Positions 33,029 to 41,932 of a stretch of DNA of 64,000 nt are shown here, piece after piece. Origin of the DNA: Acidobacteriota bacterium (GTDB lineage Bacteria > Acidobacteriota > Vicinamibacteria > Vicinamibacterales > UBA823). Each line of letters starts with the position of its first letter. The first letter of the stretch is position 1. The stretch spans positions 80,356 through 144,355 of the forward strand of contig PCAU01000008.1 in assembly GCA_002730735.1 (NCBI GenBank), written 5' to 3'. Position numbers and translations under genes: made by a program. Under the pieces are notes generated by a model. The model ran no database searches. It was not told the DNA's origin and saw nothing but the letters and a program-made list of their open reading frames with translations.

Positions 33029-34738
33029 TCAGGCTTTCTCAATGTCCCGAATCTCACCAGGAAGTACATCCAGCATCGCTTGCACAGTAGGGTCGTCCAT
33101 CACCTCGGCTTTCCGAGACTCGTTGGCTGCCAACGGTGACGTCGAAACTAGCTCATCAACGTTTTCCTGCTCGACTACCACCCTCATCTTCTTACCAGCG
33201 ATCTGGGATGCCGTCTTCTCCACCCATGAACACTGGTCTTTAAGTTGGTCCTGAAGTGTCTTCTGGTTCGTCCCGAATGTGAATATGATCCGATCGCCGT
33301 CCAAGACGATGCGTCGCGCCTGAGCTATAACAGTGCCGTAAAGAACTTTTTTGGTACGCTGGAGTTCCGCCATGCACGCACTTTTCAAGTCCTTTTCACC
33401 TCCGTCCGACAGGGTTTCCGCCGCTCGACCGGTCGGTGGTGATTCGGCCTTAACAGGCTTGGTCTTGACTTGTGCCACCCGGCGAGGAACCGCCTTCACC
33501 TGACTCTTCGCACTTGGGTGAGGACGCATCGCCGGCGCTGACCCTCCGCTAAGAGGAGCTCGGGGGGGCGTGTCCGAGTCACCAGAGCGCTTAGTCGGTG
33601 TGTCGCTTTTAAGTCCCTCAATCACCTCGGCAAGCGGCACCAGGTGACGTAAATGGATCCAGCGAAGCAGCGCCATTTCAAGGTGATACCGAGGCTGAGA
33701 GGATCGGCGTAGGTCCGCCTCGGCCCGACTGAGCACGTCGAACGCCCGCATGAGGTCCTCCCGAGAGAAACGCTGTACCAACGCCCGCAACCGGTCACGG
33801 TCGCCCTCGGGTGCAATTTCGGGGTCTTCAAAACGGGACACGTCAATCGCCAGGACCAGTAGATCGCGACACACCCGTGACAGTTCTCGACACACCTGCC
33901 GAAGGTCGTAACCTGCCTCGACAAATTGGCCGGAGAGTTGAAACAGATCCGCTGCTCGCTCATCCGCGACCGCCTCGATGGTGTCGAGCAAAAGATCTCG
34001 CCCCACAAGCCCGAGGACAGTAGAGACATCCTCCGCCGTGATGTGCTCACCACCGAAGGCAAGAACTTGATCGAGTGCGGTCTGGGCGTCGCGCATACTC
34101 CCTTCCGCCGAGCGTGCTAACAGCGCCAAGGCGCTGGCATCGATGTCGATCTTCTCAACCTTGGCGATCCGATGAAGTTGGTCAGCGATTTCGGAAGCCC
34201 CAATGCTCCTAAACTCAAACACCTGCGACCGGGACAAGACAGTGTCCGGGACCTTTTCGAGTTCAGTCGTTGCCATCATGAACACAACGTACGGTGGGGG
34301 CTCTTCGATCGATTTCAAAAGCGCGTTAAAAGAGGACTTCGACAGTTGGTGAAATTCGTCAATCAAGAAGACCTTGTAGCGGTCGCGCGCCGGCATCATC
34401 GCTAGGCCCTCAATGATGACTTCACGAACGTTATCAATCCCCGTGTGTGTCGCGCCATCAAGTTCATGGACATCGAGATCACGCCCCTCGGCAATCTCAA
34501 GGCAGGGATCGCATTTGCCACACGGGTCAGGGACGGGACCCTTTACGCAGTTCAAGGCGCGGGCCAGAATCCTAGCCGTTGTCGTTTTCCCAACGCCCCG
34601 AGGTCCCGCAAAGACGAAAGCCTGGGCGATGCGCTCGCTCTCGATTGCATTCCGCAGCGTCTGGGTGACACCGCGCTGTCCCACCACATCATCAAATTTC
34701 TTGGGACGCCACTTCCGAGCAATAACTTGGTAGGGCAT
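33029..34738 (-). CDS. dnaX: DNA polymerase III subunit tau/gamma
   Basis: The clamp-loader ATPase of the replicative polymerase. The 569-residue protein has the Walker A motif GPRGVGKTTTARILARALNC, zinc ligands in CVKGPVPDPCGKCDPC, Walker B DEFHQLSKSSFNALLKSIEE (approximately residues 119-138) and the SRSQVFEFRSIG sensor-I region. After domain III (to about 365) comes a low-complexity Pro/Lys-rich linker and a C-terminal tau-specific domain (to 569). I saw no slippery A-run of the kind used by E. coli to make gamma, so only tau may be produced. A TTGCTT-17-TACACT promoter candidate lies upstream. Confidence 0.96.
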   Translation of the reverse strand: MPYQVIARKWRPKKFDDVVGQRGVTQTLRNAIESERIAQAFVFAGPRGVGKTTTARILARALNCVKGPVPDPCGKCDPCLEIAEGRDLDVHELDGATHTGIDNVREVIIEGLAMMPARDRYKVFLIDEFHQLSKSSFNALLKSIEEPPPYVVFMMATTELEKVPDTVLSRSQVFEFRSIGASEIADQLHRIAKVEKIDIDASALALLARSAEGSMRDAQTALDQVLAFGGEHITAEDVSTVLGLVGRDLLLDTIEAVADERAADLFQLSGQFVEAGYDLRQVCRELSRVCRDLLVLAIDVSRFEDPEIAPEGDRDRLRALVQRFSREDLMRAFDVLSRAEADLRRSSQPRYHLEMALLRWIHLRHLVPLAEVIEGLKSDTPTKRSGDSDTPPRAPLSGGSAPAMRPHPSAKSQVKAVPRRVAQVKTKPVKAESPPTGRAAETLSDGGEKDLKSACMAELQRTKKVLYGTVIAQARRIVLDGDRIIFTFGTNQKTLQDQLKDQCSWVEKTASQIAGKKMRVVVEQENVDELVSTSPLAANESRKAEVMDDPTVQAMLDVLPGEIRDIEKA

Positions 34739-34796
34739 AAGTCACGACGAACCAGACGTACGCACAGCACCACTACGTCTGTCCCGAACGAGGTTC

Positions 34797-34825
34797 AGTG
34801 TAGCTTGCGTCTGATCACCAAGCAA
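34797..34825 (-). promoter_or_regulatory. Promoter candidate of dnaX-ybaB-recR
   Basis: On the reverse strand TTGCTT (34825..34820) and TACACT (34802..34797) are separated by 17 bp; leader of about 50 bases to the dnaX ATG at 34738. Moderate matches only. Confidence 0.35.
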
Positions 34826-34854
34826 GCAGGCCGACCTAACGGCCGCGAACAGCA

Positions 34855-34863
34855 TGATACACT
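34855..34863 (+). promoter_or_regulatory. Extended -10 upstream of tRNA-Ser(GGA)
   Basis: TG, one base, TACACT; the RNA would begin about 12 bases before the mature tRNA 5' end. No good -35 is seen. Confidence 0.35.
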
Positions 34864-34882
34864 CAGCGTCCGCGACTTACCC

Positions 34883-34972
34883 GGAGAGATGTCCGAGTGG
34901 TTGAAGGAGCACGCTTGGAAAGCGTGTGTAGGGGAAACTCTACCGTGGGTTCGAATCCCACTCTCTCCGCCA
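34883..34972 (+). tRNA. tRNA-Ser (anticodon GGA)
   Basis: A 90-nt type II tRNA with the long variable arm of serine tRNAs. Acceptor GGAGAGA pairs with TCTCTCC, the anticodon loop is TTGGAAA (GGA, reading UCC/UCU), the variable arm contains GTAGGGGAAACTCTAC, the T-arm is GTGGG TTCGAAT CCCAC, discriminator G, encoded CCA at 34970-34972. Confidence 0.97.
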
Positions 34973-35016
34973 ATCACATTACGACGCTGAATATTAACGG
35001 TCCGCTTGGAGTAACC

Positions 35017-35421
35017 ATGTATTGGCTGTTTAAGGAAGAACCGTCAAGTTATAGCTTTGAAGAATTTGTCAAAGATGACCAGACCTCTTGGACTGGAGTA
35101 AGGAATCCCCTGGCCCAAAAGCACCTCCGCTCAGTGAAAAAAGGCGATCGAATCTTCTACTACCATACGGGAAACCAGAAAGCAGTTGTCGGAATCGCAC
35201 GTGCCATCGGTAACGCCTACCTCGATCCGTCGGACACTTCCGGTAAGCGCCATACGGTCGATATCGTTCCGAGTCGCAAGCTGCGCCGCCCGGTGACACT
35301 GGCTGAGATCAAAGCGGACCGCAAGTTTGCAGCTTTTCCTCTCGTGCGGATCTCGAGGCTCTCCGTCATGCCGGTAAGTGCCAAGGAATGGGCCGCAATC
35401 GAATTCCTATCCAAGACCTAA
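35017..35421 (+). CDS. EVE domain protein
   Basis: A 134-residue protein made of one EVE (PUA-like) domain: MYWLFKEEPSSYSFEEF at the start, TSWTGVRNPLAQKHLRSV (with the aromatic-cage tryptophan), GDRIFYYHTGNQKAVVGIA and the closing FPLVRISRLSVMPVS. EVE proteins bind modified bases in DNA or RNA; stand-alone bacterial ones of this YTH/PUA-like group are mostly housekeeping. It starts 45 bp after tRNA-Ser, with GGAG five bases before the ATG, and could be read from the tRNA promoter. The frame continues upstream into the tRNA gene, which is not coding. Confidence 0.9.
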   Translation: MYWLFKEEPSSYSFEEFVKDDQTSWTGVRNPLAQKHLRSVKKGDRIFYYHTGNQKAVVGIARAIGNAYLDPSDTSGKRHTVDIVPSRKLRRPVTLAEIKADRKFAAFPLVRISRLSVMPVSAKEWAAIEFLSKT

Positions 35422-35608
35422 AGCGCGGTCTCGGGTCGCCCTATGAACCCGACAGGTCTCTTTCGAACGACCATTGAGAACTTACGCTCCGGGACCTTGG
35501 GTAACCTAAGCGGATTCGGTGGAACGGTGATAGGTGGAAGCCCCAGACGATTGATTTACGATAGGTAATCCACCGCCCAAGCGCATGAAAAACGCCTGAA
35601 GAAAAGAG

Positions 35609-35699
35609 TGGCGGAGAGGGTGGGATTCGAACCCACGTGCCGGTTACCCGACAAGACGCTTTCGAGGCGCCCCCGTTACGACCACTTCGGTACCTCTCC
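35609..35699 (-). tRNA. tRNA-Ser (anticodon CGA)
   Basis: A 91-nt type II tRNA on the reverse strand. Acceptor GGAGAGG pairs with CCTCTCC, the anticodon loop is CTCGAAA (CGA, reading UCG), a long variable arm with CTTGTCGGGTAACCGGC follows, the T-arm is GTGGG TTCGAAT CCCAC, discriminator G, encoded CCA at 35611..35609. It lies about 33 bp downstream of the tadA stop on the same strand. The 187 bp between the EVE gene and this tRNA show nothing else. Confidence 0.97.
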
Positions 35700-35732
35700 G
35701 TTGGGTCAAACAATCAAGATTAACGTTGCTAA

Positions 35733-36242
35733 TCAGCCGAGAGGCGTCGTCAAAATATTTCCCTCACGACGTCGCTGGAAAAATCCCTGTAGGACCGCCG
35801 AGCATTCGGCCTCTAACACCCCAGTGATTACAACAACCTTGTGGTTCAGTGACGGATGGTCCAGTGACCGACACATAGACTGAACCGCTCCAGCCTTGGG
35901 TTCGGTGGCCCCGAACACCAACATGCCGATCCGTGCGTGAATCAAGGCGCCGACGCACATCAAGCACGGTTCGACTGTGACATAGAGTGAGGCACCCGTG
36001 AGACGGTAATTACTACACGCCAGTCCAGCCGCGCGCAGCGCCACGATTTCTGCATGAGCTGTCGGGTCCTGCGTCGCAATCGGCTGATTGAATCCAGAGC
36101 CGACGACCTCACCGTCAACAACAACGACTGCACCAACGGGAACCTCGCCAGCCGCTTCAGCCCGATTTGCCTCGGCCAATGCAGCACGCATGAACGGCTC
36201 ACGCATCGTCGACGAAAATCGTTTCGACCTTGTAGATTCCAT
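35733..36242 (-). CDS. tadA: tRNA-specific adenosine deaminase family protein
   Basis: Probably deaminates A34 to inosine in tRNA-Arg(ACG); a tRNA-Arg with that anticodon is encoded in this window at 39.3 kb. The 169-residue protein has the zinc-deaminase motifs HAEIVAL (catalytic Glu) and PCLMC, preceded by GEVPVGAVVV and followed by RIGMLVFGATEPKAGAV, all typical of TadA. A guanine/cytosine deaminase of the same fold is less likely because of the EPKAGAV block. It starts five bases after the stop of the methyltransferase gene, so the two are co-transcribed, and the tRNA-Ser gene follows. Confidence 0.92.
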   Translation of the reverse strand: MESTRSKRFSSTMREPFMRAALAEANRAEAAGEVPVGAVVVVDGEVVGSGFNQPIATQDPTAHAEIVALRAAGLACSNYRLTGASLYVTVEPCLMCVGALIHARIGMLVFGATEPKAGAVQSMCRSLDHPSLNHKVVVITGVLEAECSAVLQGFFQRRREGNILTTPLG

Positions 36243-36247
36243 GGACC

Positions 36248-37738
36248 TTAGAGGCGTTTAGCAATGACCGCGTAGTCCAAATGGGTAAACAAGAAGCTGT
36301 TGATCTTGTCAGCGGCATCGTTAAACGCCACCGTGAGGGAAGCTAGTTCATCCGCATCCTTAGATTTCTTGAACTGGTTCGATACCGCTACCCTTTGCAG
36401 CTTGGCGTGTTCAGGATATGGAGCACAGTATCGGATAGTAGCGCCTTGAAACCCGGTTGCATGCAATAGATAGGTCAGTGTATCGGGATGCAGGGGCTGC
36501 GCATGCGTGATATCGCGAATATAACCGTCGAAGAACGCGACCCAGCAAGCAGGATTAATCGTTTCGAGCACGATCTGAGACCCTGGTCGAAGCTTTTGGT
36601 ATGACAGTTCGAGTAGGCGTACCAGATACTCTGGTCGTAAATGCTCGACGACCTGGGCCGAGAAAAGACCACCGAGTGAACCGTCATCCAAACCTTCCAG
36701 ATAGCTGACCACATCACCTTCCACCACATCAAGACCGCGCATTTGGCAAACCTTGACCATCTCCGGGTTGATGTCGAGGCCACGCGCCGGCACACCATGT
36801 TCCTTGAGCACATCGAGGAACTCACCCCGGCCGCACCCTACATCCAACACGTCAACCGCCCCAGTGAAATCAGGTGCGTATTCATTCATGCGTGCTCGAA
36901 TTTCTTCAGGTGCTCCGCGAAATTGATCTTGAAAACCTACGTATTTGAATGCGCCGTCCGCAGTGCTCAACTGGCCTTCGGTCAAGTGCGGCTTAGGGGG
37001 AGGCTCTGTAGCGAGCGCAGCCTGACGTCGGCTACTTCGACTCTCGGTTGATTTACTAATATTCCCCGCCTCCTGTGGTTCTAGCTGCCTTGTCAACAGA
37101 AGTAACTTCTGCTGCAGTGCACCAACGGTCGCCCGAAGTTCTTCAACCCTTGCTTCAAACCGCCGTTCCCTCACAATATTCGCCTCGCCGCGTTTCTGGA
37201 TTTCATCACCAACCGCATCGAGACCCGCAGCAAGGCCTACCCCAAACTCCTGCACACTGAGCGGCATACTTGGTTGCTTAGTATTTACATAGGGGGTGAT
37301 TTGCTGCGCGTACAACATGAGCTTGTGTTGAAAGAAAGCTTGGGAAGCAAATGAGTCGCGAATCGCCGTCAGCACCTTGTCAAGAGCATGCGCCCTCTGG
37401 CGAGTGGGCTCAACGTTGCGGTTAATGTGGTCGATCAACGCAAGGTTGAAATCATGCTGTCGTTGAAACACCGGTCCTATAAATCGCCATACGAAACGCC
37501 TAATCCGTCCTCGCCATCCGACACCGCAATCTACACCCTCTTCAGGAACTAGCCGGGCCAACTCGTTTAGTCTGGTGACAAGGGAGTCGTCAGGTAATGC
37601 CGGTGAAACTGGAAGCTCAGGAAACTGCTGCAGTGCATGATCGAGTGCCGTCAACGCGTCGTTATATTGACGGTCGATCCTTTCCCGTTCAAGCTTCAGA
37701 CGTTTTTCGGCGGCAACAGACAGCGGATCATCGCTCAT
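36248..37738 (-). CDS. Coiled-coil class I SAM methyltransferase (WbdD/LPS-type)
   Basis: About 496 residues. The first 220 are helical with heptad-like, charged stretches (EKRLKLERERIDRQYNDAL, ERRFEARVEELRATVGALQQ). A Ser/Arg/Pro linker follows to about 265, then a methyltransferase domain: LDVGCGRGEFLDVL (motif I, around 307), GLDINPEMVKVC, EGDVVSYLEGLDDGSLG and FSAQVVEHL. The VVEHLRPEYLVRLLELSYQKL segment is common in methyltransferases of surface-polysaccharide loci, some of which cap O-antigen chains. The neighbour downstream of its promoter side is a glycosyltransferase, which agrees. Start ATG 37738; the frame is open eight codons further. Confidence 0.8.
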   Translation of the reverse strand: MSDDPLSVAAEKRLKLERERIDRQYNDALTALDHALQQFPELPVSPALPDDSLVTRLNELARLVPEEGVDCGVGWRGRIRRFVWRFIGPVFQRQHDFNLALIDHINRNVEPTRQRAHALDKVLTAIRDSFASQAFFQHKLMLYAQQITPYVNTKQPSMPLSVQEFGVGLAAGLDAVGDEIQKRGEANIVRERRFEARVEELRATVGALQQKLLLLTRQLEPQEAGNISKSTESRSSRRQAALATEPPPKPHLTEGQLSTADGAFKYVGFQDQFRGAPEEIRARMNEYAPDFTGAVDVLDVGCGRGEFLDVLKEHGVPARGLDINPEMVKVCQMRGLDVVEGDVVSYLEGLDDGSLGGLFSAQVVEHLRPEYLVRLLELSYQKLRPGSQIVLETINPACWVAFFDGYIRDITHAQPLHPDTLTYLLHATGFQGATIRYCAPYPEHAKLQRVAVSNQFKKSKDADELASLTVAFNDAADKINSFLFTHLDYAVIAKRL

Positions 37739-37924
37739 AAACCATCCCGCGTATCGAGGCAATCAACAGAAAGGGAGTATTGACCGTATCCAGCATGATC
37801 AACGCATCAGACAACTTCACCGTGAGTAAGCCTACTAAGACCACCCGACGCAAGTCAAGGCTAAGCCATTGTTTAACAGCAGGTTACAAACATTATCTCA
37901 TCATCAACCGCGCAATTATAGAGG

Positions 37925-39313
37925 TCAGGAACTCCCGAGGATATCAACTGACATCCCCATATCCTTAAGGATGTCACGTGCAGTCTCTAGACCATCTGGC
38001 CGTAAGTGAGAAAGTGGAGGCGTGACCCCTGTGGGACTGTCCAGGGCCAAGCTAATGACCCTTAAATAATCAGCCTGCATGTGCTTCAGGGTGTGGTGAG
38101 CCGCCCAGAATCTTTTCGCTCGGTTACCGAGGTCCCGTCGTAGCGCCCGGTCACGTGCCAGCCGTTCCATTGCCACCTGCAACGAGTTCTCCTCGTCCAA
38201 GATGTCGATACTGACACAGAGAGGTAACCCAGATGGTCCGCCAGTGGCAGCCGACACGTTTTGCTCAATCGGTGCGATCTTATCGAGCTGAACTGACGGC
38301 GATGGTGTCCAGGTGCCCCGCGTTACAAGCGCCGGTACATCAATCGTGTGGTGCAGATCAGTAACAATTGTGGCACGGCCACCTGCTAAACACCGTAACC
38401 ACGACGCGGATGTTTCACCAGACGATGGCCAGCGCATACACAGGCAGGCATCAGCGCACGCAATGTAATCGTCCAGATCGCGATCTTCCACGTAACCTGT
38501 AAACGTGACACGGTCAGAAACGCCCAGACTCTTGGCCTCCGCAATTGCGTCGTAGTAGGGAACGGGTTCACCAACGATTAGTAGGTGTACATGCGGCGTG
38601 CGGCTGGCGATGGCCGCAAGTGCTCTAAACGTGTGGGCAATTCGCTTCTCAGGCGTCACCCGACCGAACGCAGCAAAAACTACAGTCTCTTGAGAAATGT
38701 TGTGTCTGGCCCGGATGTGCTTTGCTCTTGAGGCTTCGGAAGCATTCGGCACACCCATTCGGATTCGGTCGATACGTGCCTCGGGAAACCTGTCCTGTAA
38801 CTCTCGAACGAGTGTCGTATTGTGTACGGCTACCATTCTCGCCGAGTTCACAACGGTTCGTAACATTGGCCAGAGGTAGTGTAGAGATCCCAAGAGTCCG
38901 GCAATTCCAAGATAAGCAATGTCGGCTCTTGCATCAGGATGGTTGTATTCAAACTCAGCACGATAGTCTTCATAACGCTTCTGCTGAAGCAACAGGCGAG
39001 CCCGAGCCTGGTGTAATTGGCCGTCGTGTAAAACTACAAGGCCTGGGTAACGAAACATGTACGGCCAGATGTAGTCATGACATCTTGCGTTACCAAGCTG
39101 GTAAACGATTAAATCGTAGGGATCCTTAATCTGCCGCCAAGAAAAATCGTATGCGCTGATGTGTCGATCATCCCCGTTATGTTGCAGCGGTAACGAGTCG
39201 ACAATAATGTCGACATCATAGACGTCGGTGAGCAGTCCCAAGATCTCGGAACTGTAGGTCGCAATTCCTGAACGTTCGGGGGGTAGTGGGGTAAACCAAG
39301 CGAGCCGTTTCAT
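37925..39313 (-). CDS. Family 4-type glycosyltransferase
   Basis: A 462-residue GT-B glycosyltransferase. The N-terminal Rossmann domain starts MKRLAWFTPLPPERSGIATY; the C-terminal domain has FAAFGRVTPEKRI, HLLIVGEPVPYYDAI, and CADACLCMRWPSSGETSASWLRCLAGG with the acidic E-x-x that grips the donor sugar, followed by the linked C-terminal helix LGNRAKRFWAAHH. It probably builds a surface polysaccharide or glycolipid, the acceptor unknown. It starts 21 bases after the 3' end of tRNA-Arg on the same strand and is followed 186 bp later by the methyltransferase gene. Confidence 0.88.
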   Translation of the reverse strand: MKRLAWFTPLPPERSGIATYSSEILGLLTDVYDVDIIVDSLPLQHNGDDRHISAYDFSWRQIKDPYDLIVYQLGNARCHDYIWPYMFRYPGLVVLHDGQLHQARARLLLQQKRYEDYRAEFEYNHPDARADIAYLGIAGLLGSLHYLWPMLRTVVNSARMVAVHNTTLVRELQDRFPEARIDRIRMGVPNASEASRAKHIRARHNISQETVVFAAFGRVTPEKRIAHTFRALAAIASRTPHVHLLIVGEPVPYYDAIAEAKSLGVSDRVTFTGYVEDRDLDDYIACADACLCMRWPSSGETSASWLRCLAGGRATIVTDLHHTIDVPALVTRGTWTPSPSVQLDKIAPIEQNVSAATGGPSGLPLCVSIDILDEENSLQVAMERLARDRALRRDLGNRAKRFWAAHHTLKHMQADYLRVISLALDSPTGVTPPLSHLRPDGLETARDILKDMGMSVDILGSS

Positions 39314-39334
39314 TGCGTGGCGGTCGGGTTAGTT

Positions 39335-39411
39335 TGGCGCGCCCTGCAGGATTCGAACCTGCGGCCTCCTGGTTCGTAGCCAGACGCTCTATCCAGCTGA
39401 GCTAAGGGCGC
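39335..39411 (-). tRNA. tRNA-Arg (anticodon ACG)
   Basis: A 77-nt cloverleaf on the reverse strand. Acceptor GCGCCCT pairs with AGGGCGC, the D-arm is GCTC AGCTGGATA GAGC, the anticodon loop CTACGAA (ACG), the T-arm GCAGG TTCGAAT CCTGC, discriminator G, encoded CCA at 39337..39335. The A34 is expected to be changed to inosine by TadA, whose gene is in this window. Confidence 0.97.
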
Positions 39412-39509
39412 CCGTCGCATGTTACAGATCCGCTGGTCTACTCTCGATCACGGAAACCCCGGATTATAGCATGCACGTATATTCGTTAATGCCGCTATCG
39501 CAAACACAT

Positions 39510-41345
39510 CTACCGATCCAAGCCATGGCCACGAGGAAACATCTCAGGCAGGCTGACCGGAAGCCTCCCGCCGATACGTGACTCGCCAGCCAGTGCACGT
39601 ACGGCATTACGCTCTGCCCTATCATAGAAATCGTAGGTCAGTAAAAGAGCAGGGACCGAAGGAAGTGCCAGAGCCGTGTAGGGACTGCCGAATAAAACCA
39701 CTGCGTAAGGTTGGTGTCGTCCCTCGGTCATACTACCCAGTCGTTCGAGTAGTGAGACAAGCGAGGGCGCGAGGTCCATTCCGCCGTCTCGAGGAGTCGT
39801 CCGTACGAAAACTGACGCGACGATCGCATCAAATTGTCCAGAGGTTGATCGCAGAAGATCGAGTGCCTGACGCGAGGTTTGATTAGAAATTTCCACAGCC
39901 GTGACATTCGGCCAACGGTCTCGTAACTCCGCGATGAAAGTTCGACTGGGTGCACCGATCCGCCAACCAGATGGGCGATCAAGAACCGACAGGTAGAGAA
40001 TTGTGGCATCTCGCGATAGCCTGAACGGTATATCACCACGAGAATCGGAAAGCAGAGTCATCGCTTGTTCGCTCACCCGGTCGGCAACGCTTCCATGTTC
40101 CCGTCCGCCAACCCGTTCCGGCAGTCTCTCTGAATCAACGAAGCGATTTCGATGAAGCCCCAAGCGTGCCTTCATTTCGAGCACCCGAGTCGCCGACTCT
40201 CGAATCCTTTCAAGCGATACTTGGCCCTCCTCCACCGCCGCACGAATACCATTTATCGCGGCCACGGCGTCGGCTGGGTGCAGAACAATATCGTTCCCTG
40301 CCAAAATTGCTCGGACTGCTGCATCTTCTGTCGACCACTGGTTACTAATCGCACCCATCTGCATCGAATCTGTAAAGATTAATCCATCGAAGTTGAATTC
40401 ATCGCGTAGGACCCCCTCAACAACTGTGCGGCTAAGGGTAGAAGGAATCCCTTCCTCGGGATCGAGCATCGGAAGGACAATGTGCGCAGTCATAACACCA
40501 TCCACTCCCGCTGCAATACTGTCACGAAACGGGGACCACTCGAGCAGCTGTAAACGCTCTCGACCATGTGGAATGATTGGCAGGCCAACATGGGAATCGA
40601 TATCGGTATCACCATGGCCTGGAAAGTGCTTGACCGTGGCCAGCATCCCGCCGTCGTGCGTACCACGAATGTAGGCACTAGCAAGCCGCCCTACCAATGC
40701 TGGGTCCTCGCCAAAGGAGCGCGTGTTAATCACTGGATTCCGTGGGTTGTTGTTGACATCCACAACCGGTGCAAAGTTCACGTGTACTCCAATGGACCGA
40801 GACTCGATTGCCGTGATCCGACCAGCTTCATAGGCCAACCGTTCGTCGCCCGCTGCCCCAAATGCCATCGCACGGGGGAACACCGTGCCGCCACCGATTC
40901 TAAAACCGACACCGGCCTCAAAATCACTTGAGAAGATCAAAGGTACTCGAGCGATCTTTTGTAGCCGATTGATCAGTGACATCGCTGACATTGGCTGACC
41001 GAGTGTAACAGTGCCGTATGTTGGATTAAGTAGTACGTCTGGTGCCAACTCTCGTCCGCCGAACACTAGAAAGCCACCCACTTCTTGCTCGTGAGCCAGC
41101 GCGACCAGCGAATCGAAAGTCTCGGTATCACTGCCTGTGTAGGTCGACAACAGGGATGGCATAATCAGTTGACCAATCTGTTGGTCCACACTCATGGTAC
41201 CGAGCGTGTTCATGACCCACGTTCGAGCTTCTGGGTCTAGTGTTGACGCATTTTGTTGGCTGTAGATAGGTAGGCCGGCCGATACAACCATCGCAAGTAT
41301 GACGGATGTGATTGCACGTGGCCTTGTGCGCAGGGGAGGCGACAT
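39510..41345 (-). CDS. Exported glycoside hydrolase family 3 protein (NagZ-like with C-terminal domain)
   Basis: About 611 residues. A signal peptide (ITSVILAMVVSAGLPI) is followed by a GH3 barrel with the NagZ-type motif KHFPGHGDTDIDSHVGLP (His/Asp acid-base pair) and the nucleophile Asp in GLIFTDSMQMGAI. A second alpha/beta domain from about 400 holds the sequence YAVVLFGSPYTALALPSVPA. The KHFPGHG-x-T-x2-DSH signature marks beta-N-acetylglucosaminidases that recycle peptidoglycan fragments, although many of those are cytoplasmic and lack the C-terminal domain; this exported two-domain form is closer to BSU YbbD (NagZ of Bacillus). The frame extends to 41414; ATG 41345 avoids overlap with moaB on the other strand. 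Confidence 0.88.
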   Translation of the reverse strand: MSPPLRTRPRAITSVILAMVVSAGLPIYSQQNASTLDPEARTWVMNTLGTMSVDQQIGQLIMPSLLSTYTGSDTETFDSLVALAHEQEVGGFLVFGGRELAPDVLLNPTYGTVTLGQPMSAMSLINRLQKIARVPLIFSSDFEAGVGFRIGGGTVFPRAMAFGAAGDERLAYEAGRITAIESRSIGVHVNFAPVVDVNNNPRNPVINTRSFGEDPALVGRLASAYIRGTHDGGMLATVKHFPGHGDTDIDSHVGLPIIPHGRERLQLLEWSPFRDSIAAGVDGVMTAHIVLPMLDPEEGIPSTLSRTVVEGVLRDEFNFDGLIFTDSMQMGAISNQWSTEDAAVRAILAGNDIVLHPADAVAAINGIRAAVEEGQVSLERIRESATRVLEMKARLGLHRNRFVDSERLPERVGGREHGSVADRVSEQAMTLLSDSRGDIPFRLSRDATILYLSVLDRPSGWRIGAPSRTFIAELRDRWPNVTAVEISNQTSRQALDLLRSTSGQFDAIVASVFVRTTPRDGGMDLAPSLVSLLERLGSMTEGRHQPYAVVLFGSPYTALALPSVPALLLTYDFYDRAERNAVRALAGESRIGGRLPVSLPEMFPRGHGLDR

Positions 41346-41392
41346 ATGCGCCGATGGTAGTTCGAAAGGCACCGGTCCGCAACGTCGCCTTG

Positions 41393-41398
41393 TATAAT
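41393..41398 (+). promoter_or_regulatory. -10 element for a leaderless moaB transcript
   Basis: A perfect TATAAT ends seven bases before the ATG at 41406. RNA would start at the A of the ATG; no Shine-Dalgarno and no clear -35. On the other strand TACCAT at 41359-41354 lies eight bases before the GH3 start, so the divergent pair may both be leaderless. Confidence 0.5.
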
Positions 41399-41405
41399 CT
41401 ATCCG

Positions 41406-41909
41406 ATGAGTCATTTAGAGCACCGTGTACAGGCGCCCACCCACGTGCGCTGCTACGTGCTAACCGTGTCGGACACCCGTACCAAGGAAACCGATGGGGG
41501 TGGTCGAACCGTCATTGAACTGCTTACTGCAGCAGGGCACACGGTAGTCGATCGGCAAATCGTCAAGGACGAACCTAATCAGGTCCGTACCACTGTCGCC
41601 ACGCAACTCAAGAATAATGAGATTCAGACCATTATCACGACAGGAGGCACTGGCATCTCCTCACGTGATCGCTCCTACGAAGCGGTCACTGAACTACTGG
41701 AGAAACGGCTCACAGGCTTCGGCGAGCTTTTCCGCGCTTTAAGTTTTGCAGAAATTGGTCCCGCCGCGATGTTGAGCAGAGCCTTCGCTGGTACGGCAGG
41801 GGGTAAGATTATTTTCGGTTTGCCGGGCTCAGAGCATGCGGTTCGGTTGGCGTTAACGAAACTCATACTTCCTGAACTTGGACATCTCGTTCGAGAAGCT
41901 TCCCGTTAG
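41406..41909 (+). CDS. moaB: Molybdenum cofactor biosynthesis protein B/Mog-type
   Basis: A 167-residue MoCF-fold protein that adenylylates molybdopterin before molybdenum insertion. Landmarks: VLTVSDTRTKETDGGGRTV, TIITTGGTGISSRDRSYEAV (active-site glycine loop with catalytic acidic residues) and LPGSEHAVRLALTKLILPEL. The length matches MoaB (about 170) rather than Mog (about 195). It is followed 23 bp later by moeA on the same strand, so a two-gene Mo-cofactor operon is likely. Confidence 0.93.
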   Translation: MSHLEHRVQAPTHVRCYVLTVSDTRTKETDGGGRTVIELLTAAGHTVVDRQIVKDEPNQVRTTVATQLKNNEIQTIITTGGTGISSRDRSYEAVTELLEKRLTGFGELFRALSFAEIGPAAMLSRAFAGTAGGKIIFGLPGSEHAVRLALTKLILPELGHLVREASR

Positions 41910-41932
41910 GTCGTACGTGATTTACAGCCACC

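Noticed and set aside
34739..34882. 4.5S/SRP RNA gene near dnaX
   Set aside because: The conserved GGTCAGG...GGAAGG-type core is not present; only promoters and the tRNA were seen.
37780..37968. 62-codon + strand frame in the gap behind the glycosyltransferase
   Set aside because: Runs into the glycosyltransferase end on the other strand; no Shine-Dalgarno and no recognisable product. An AT-rich stretch with TATAAT at 37920-37915 on the reverse strand may be promoter DNA.
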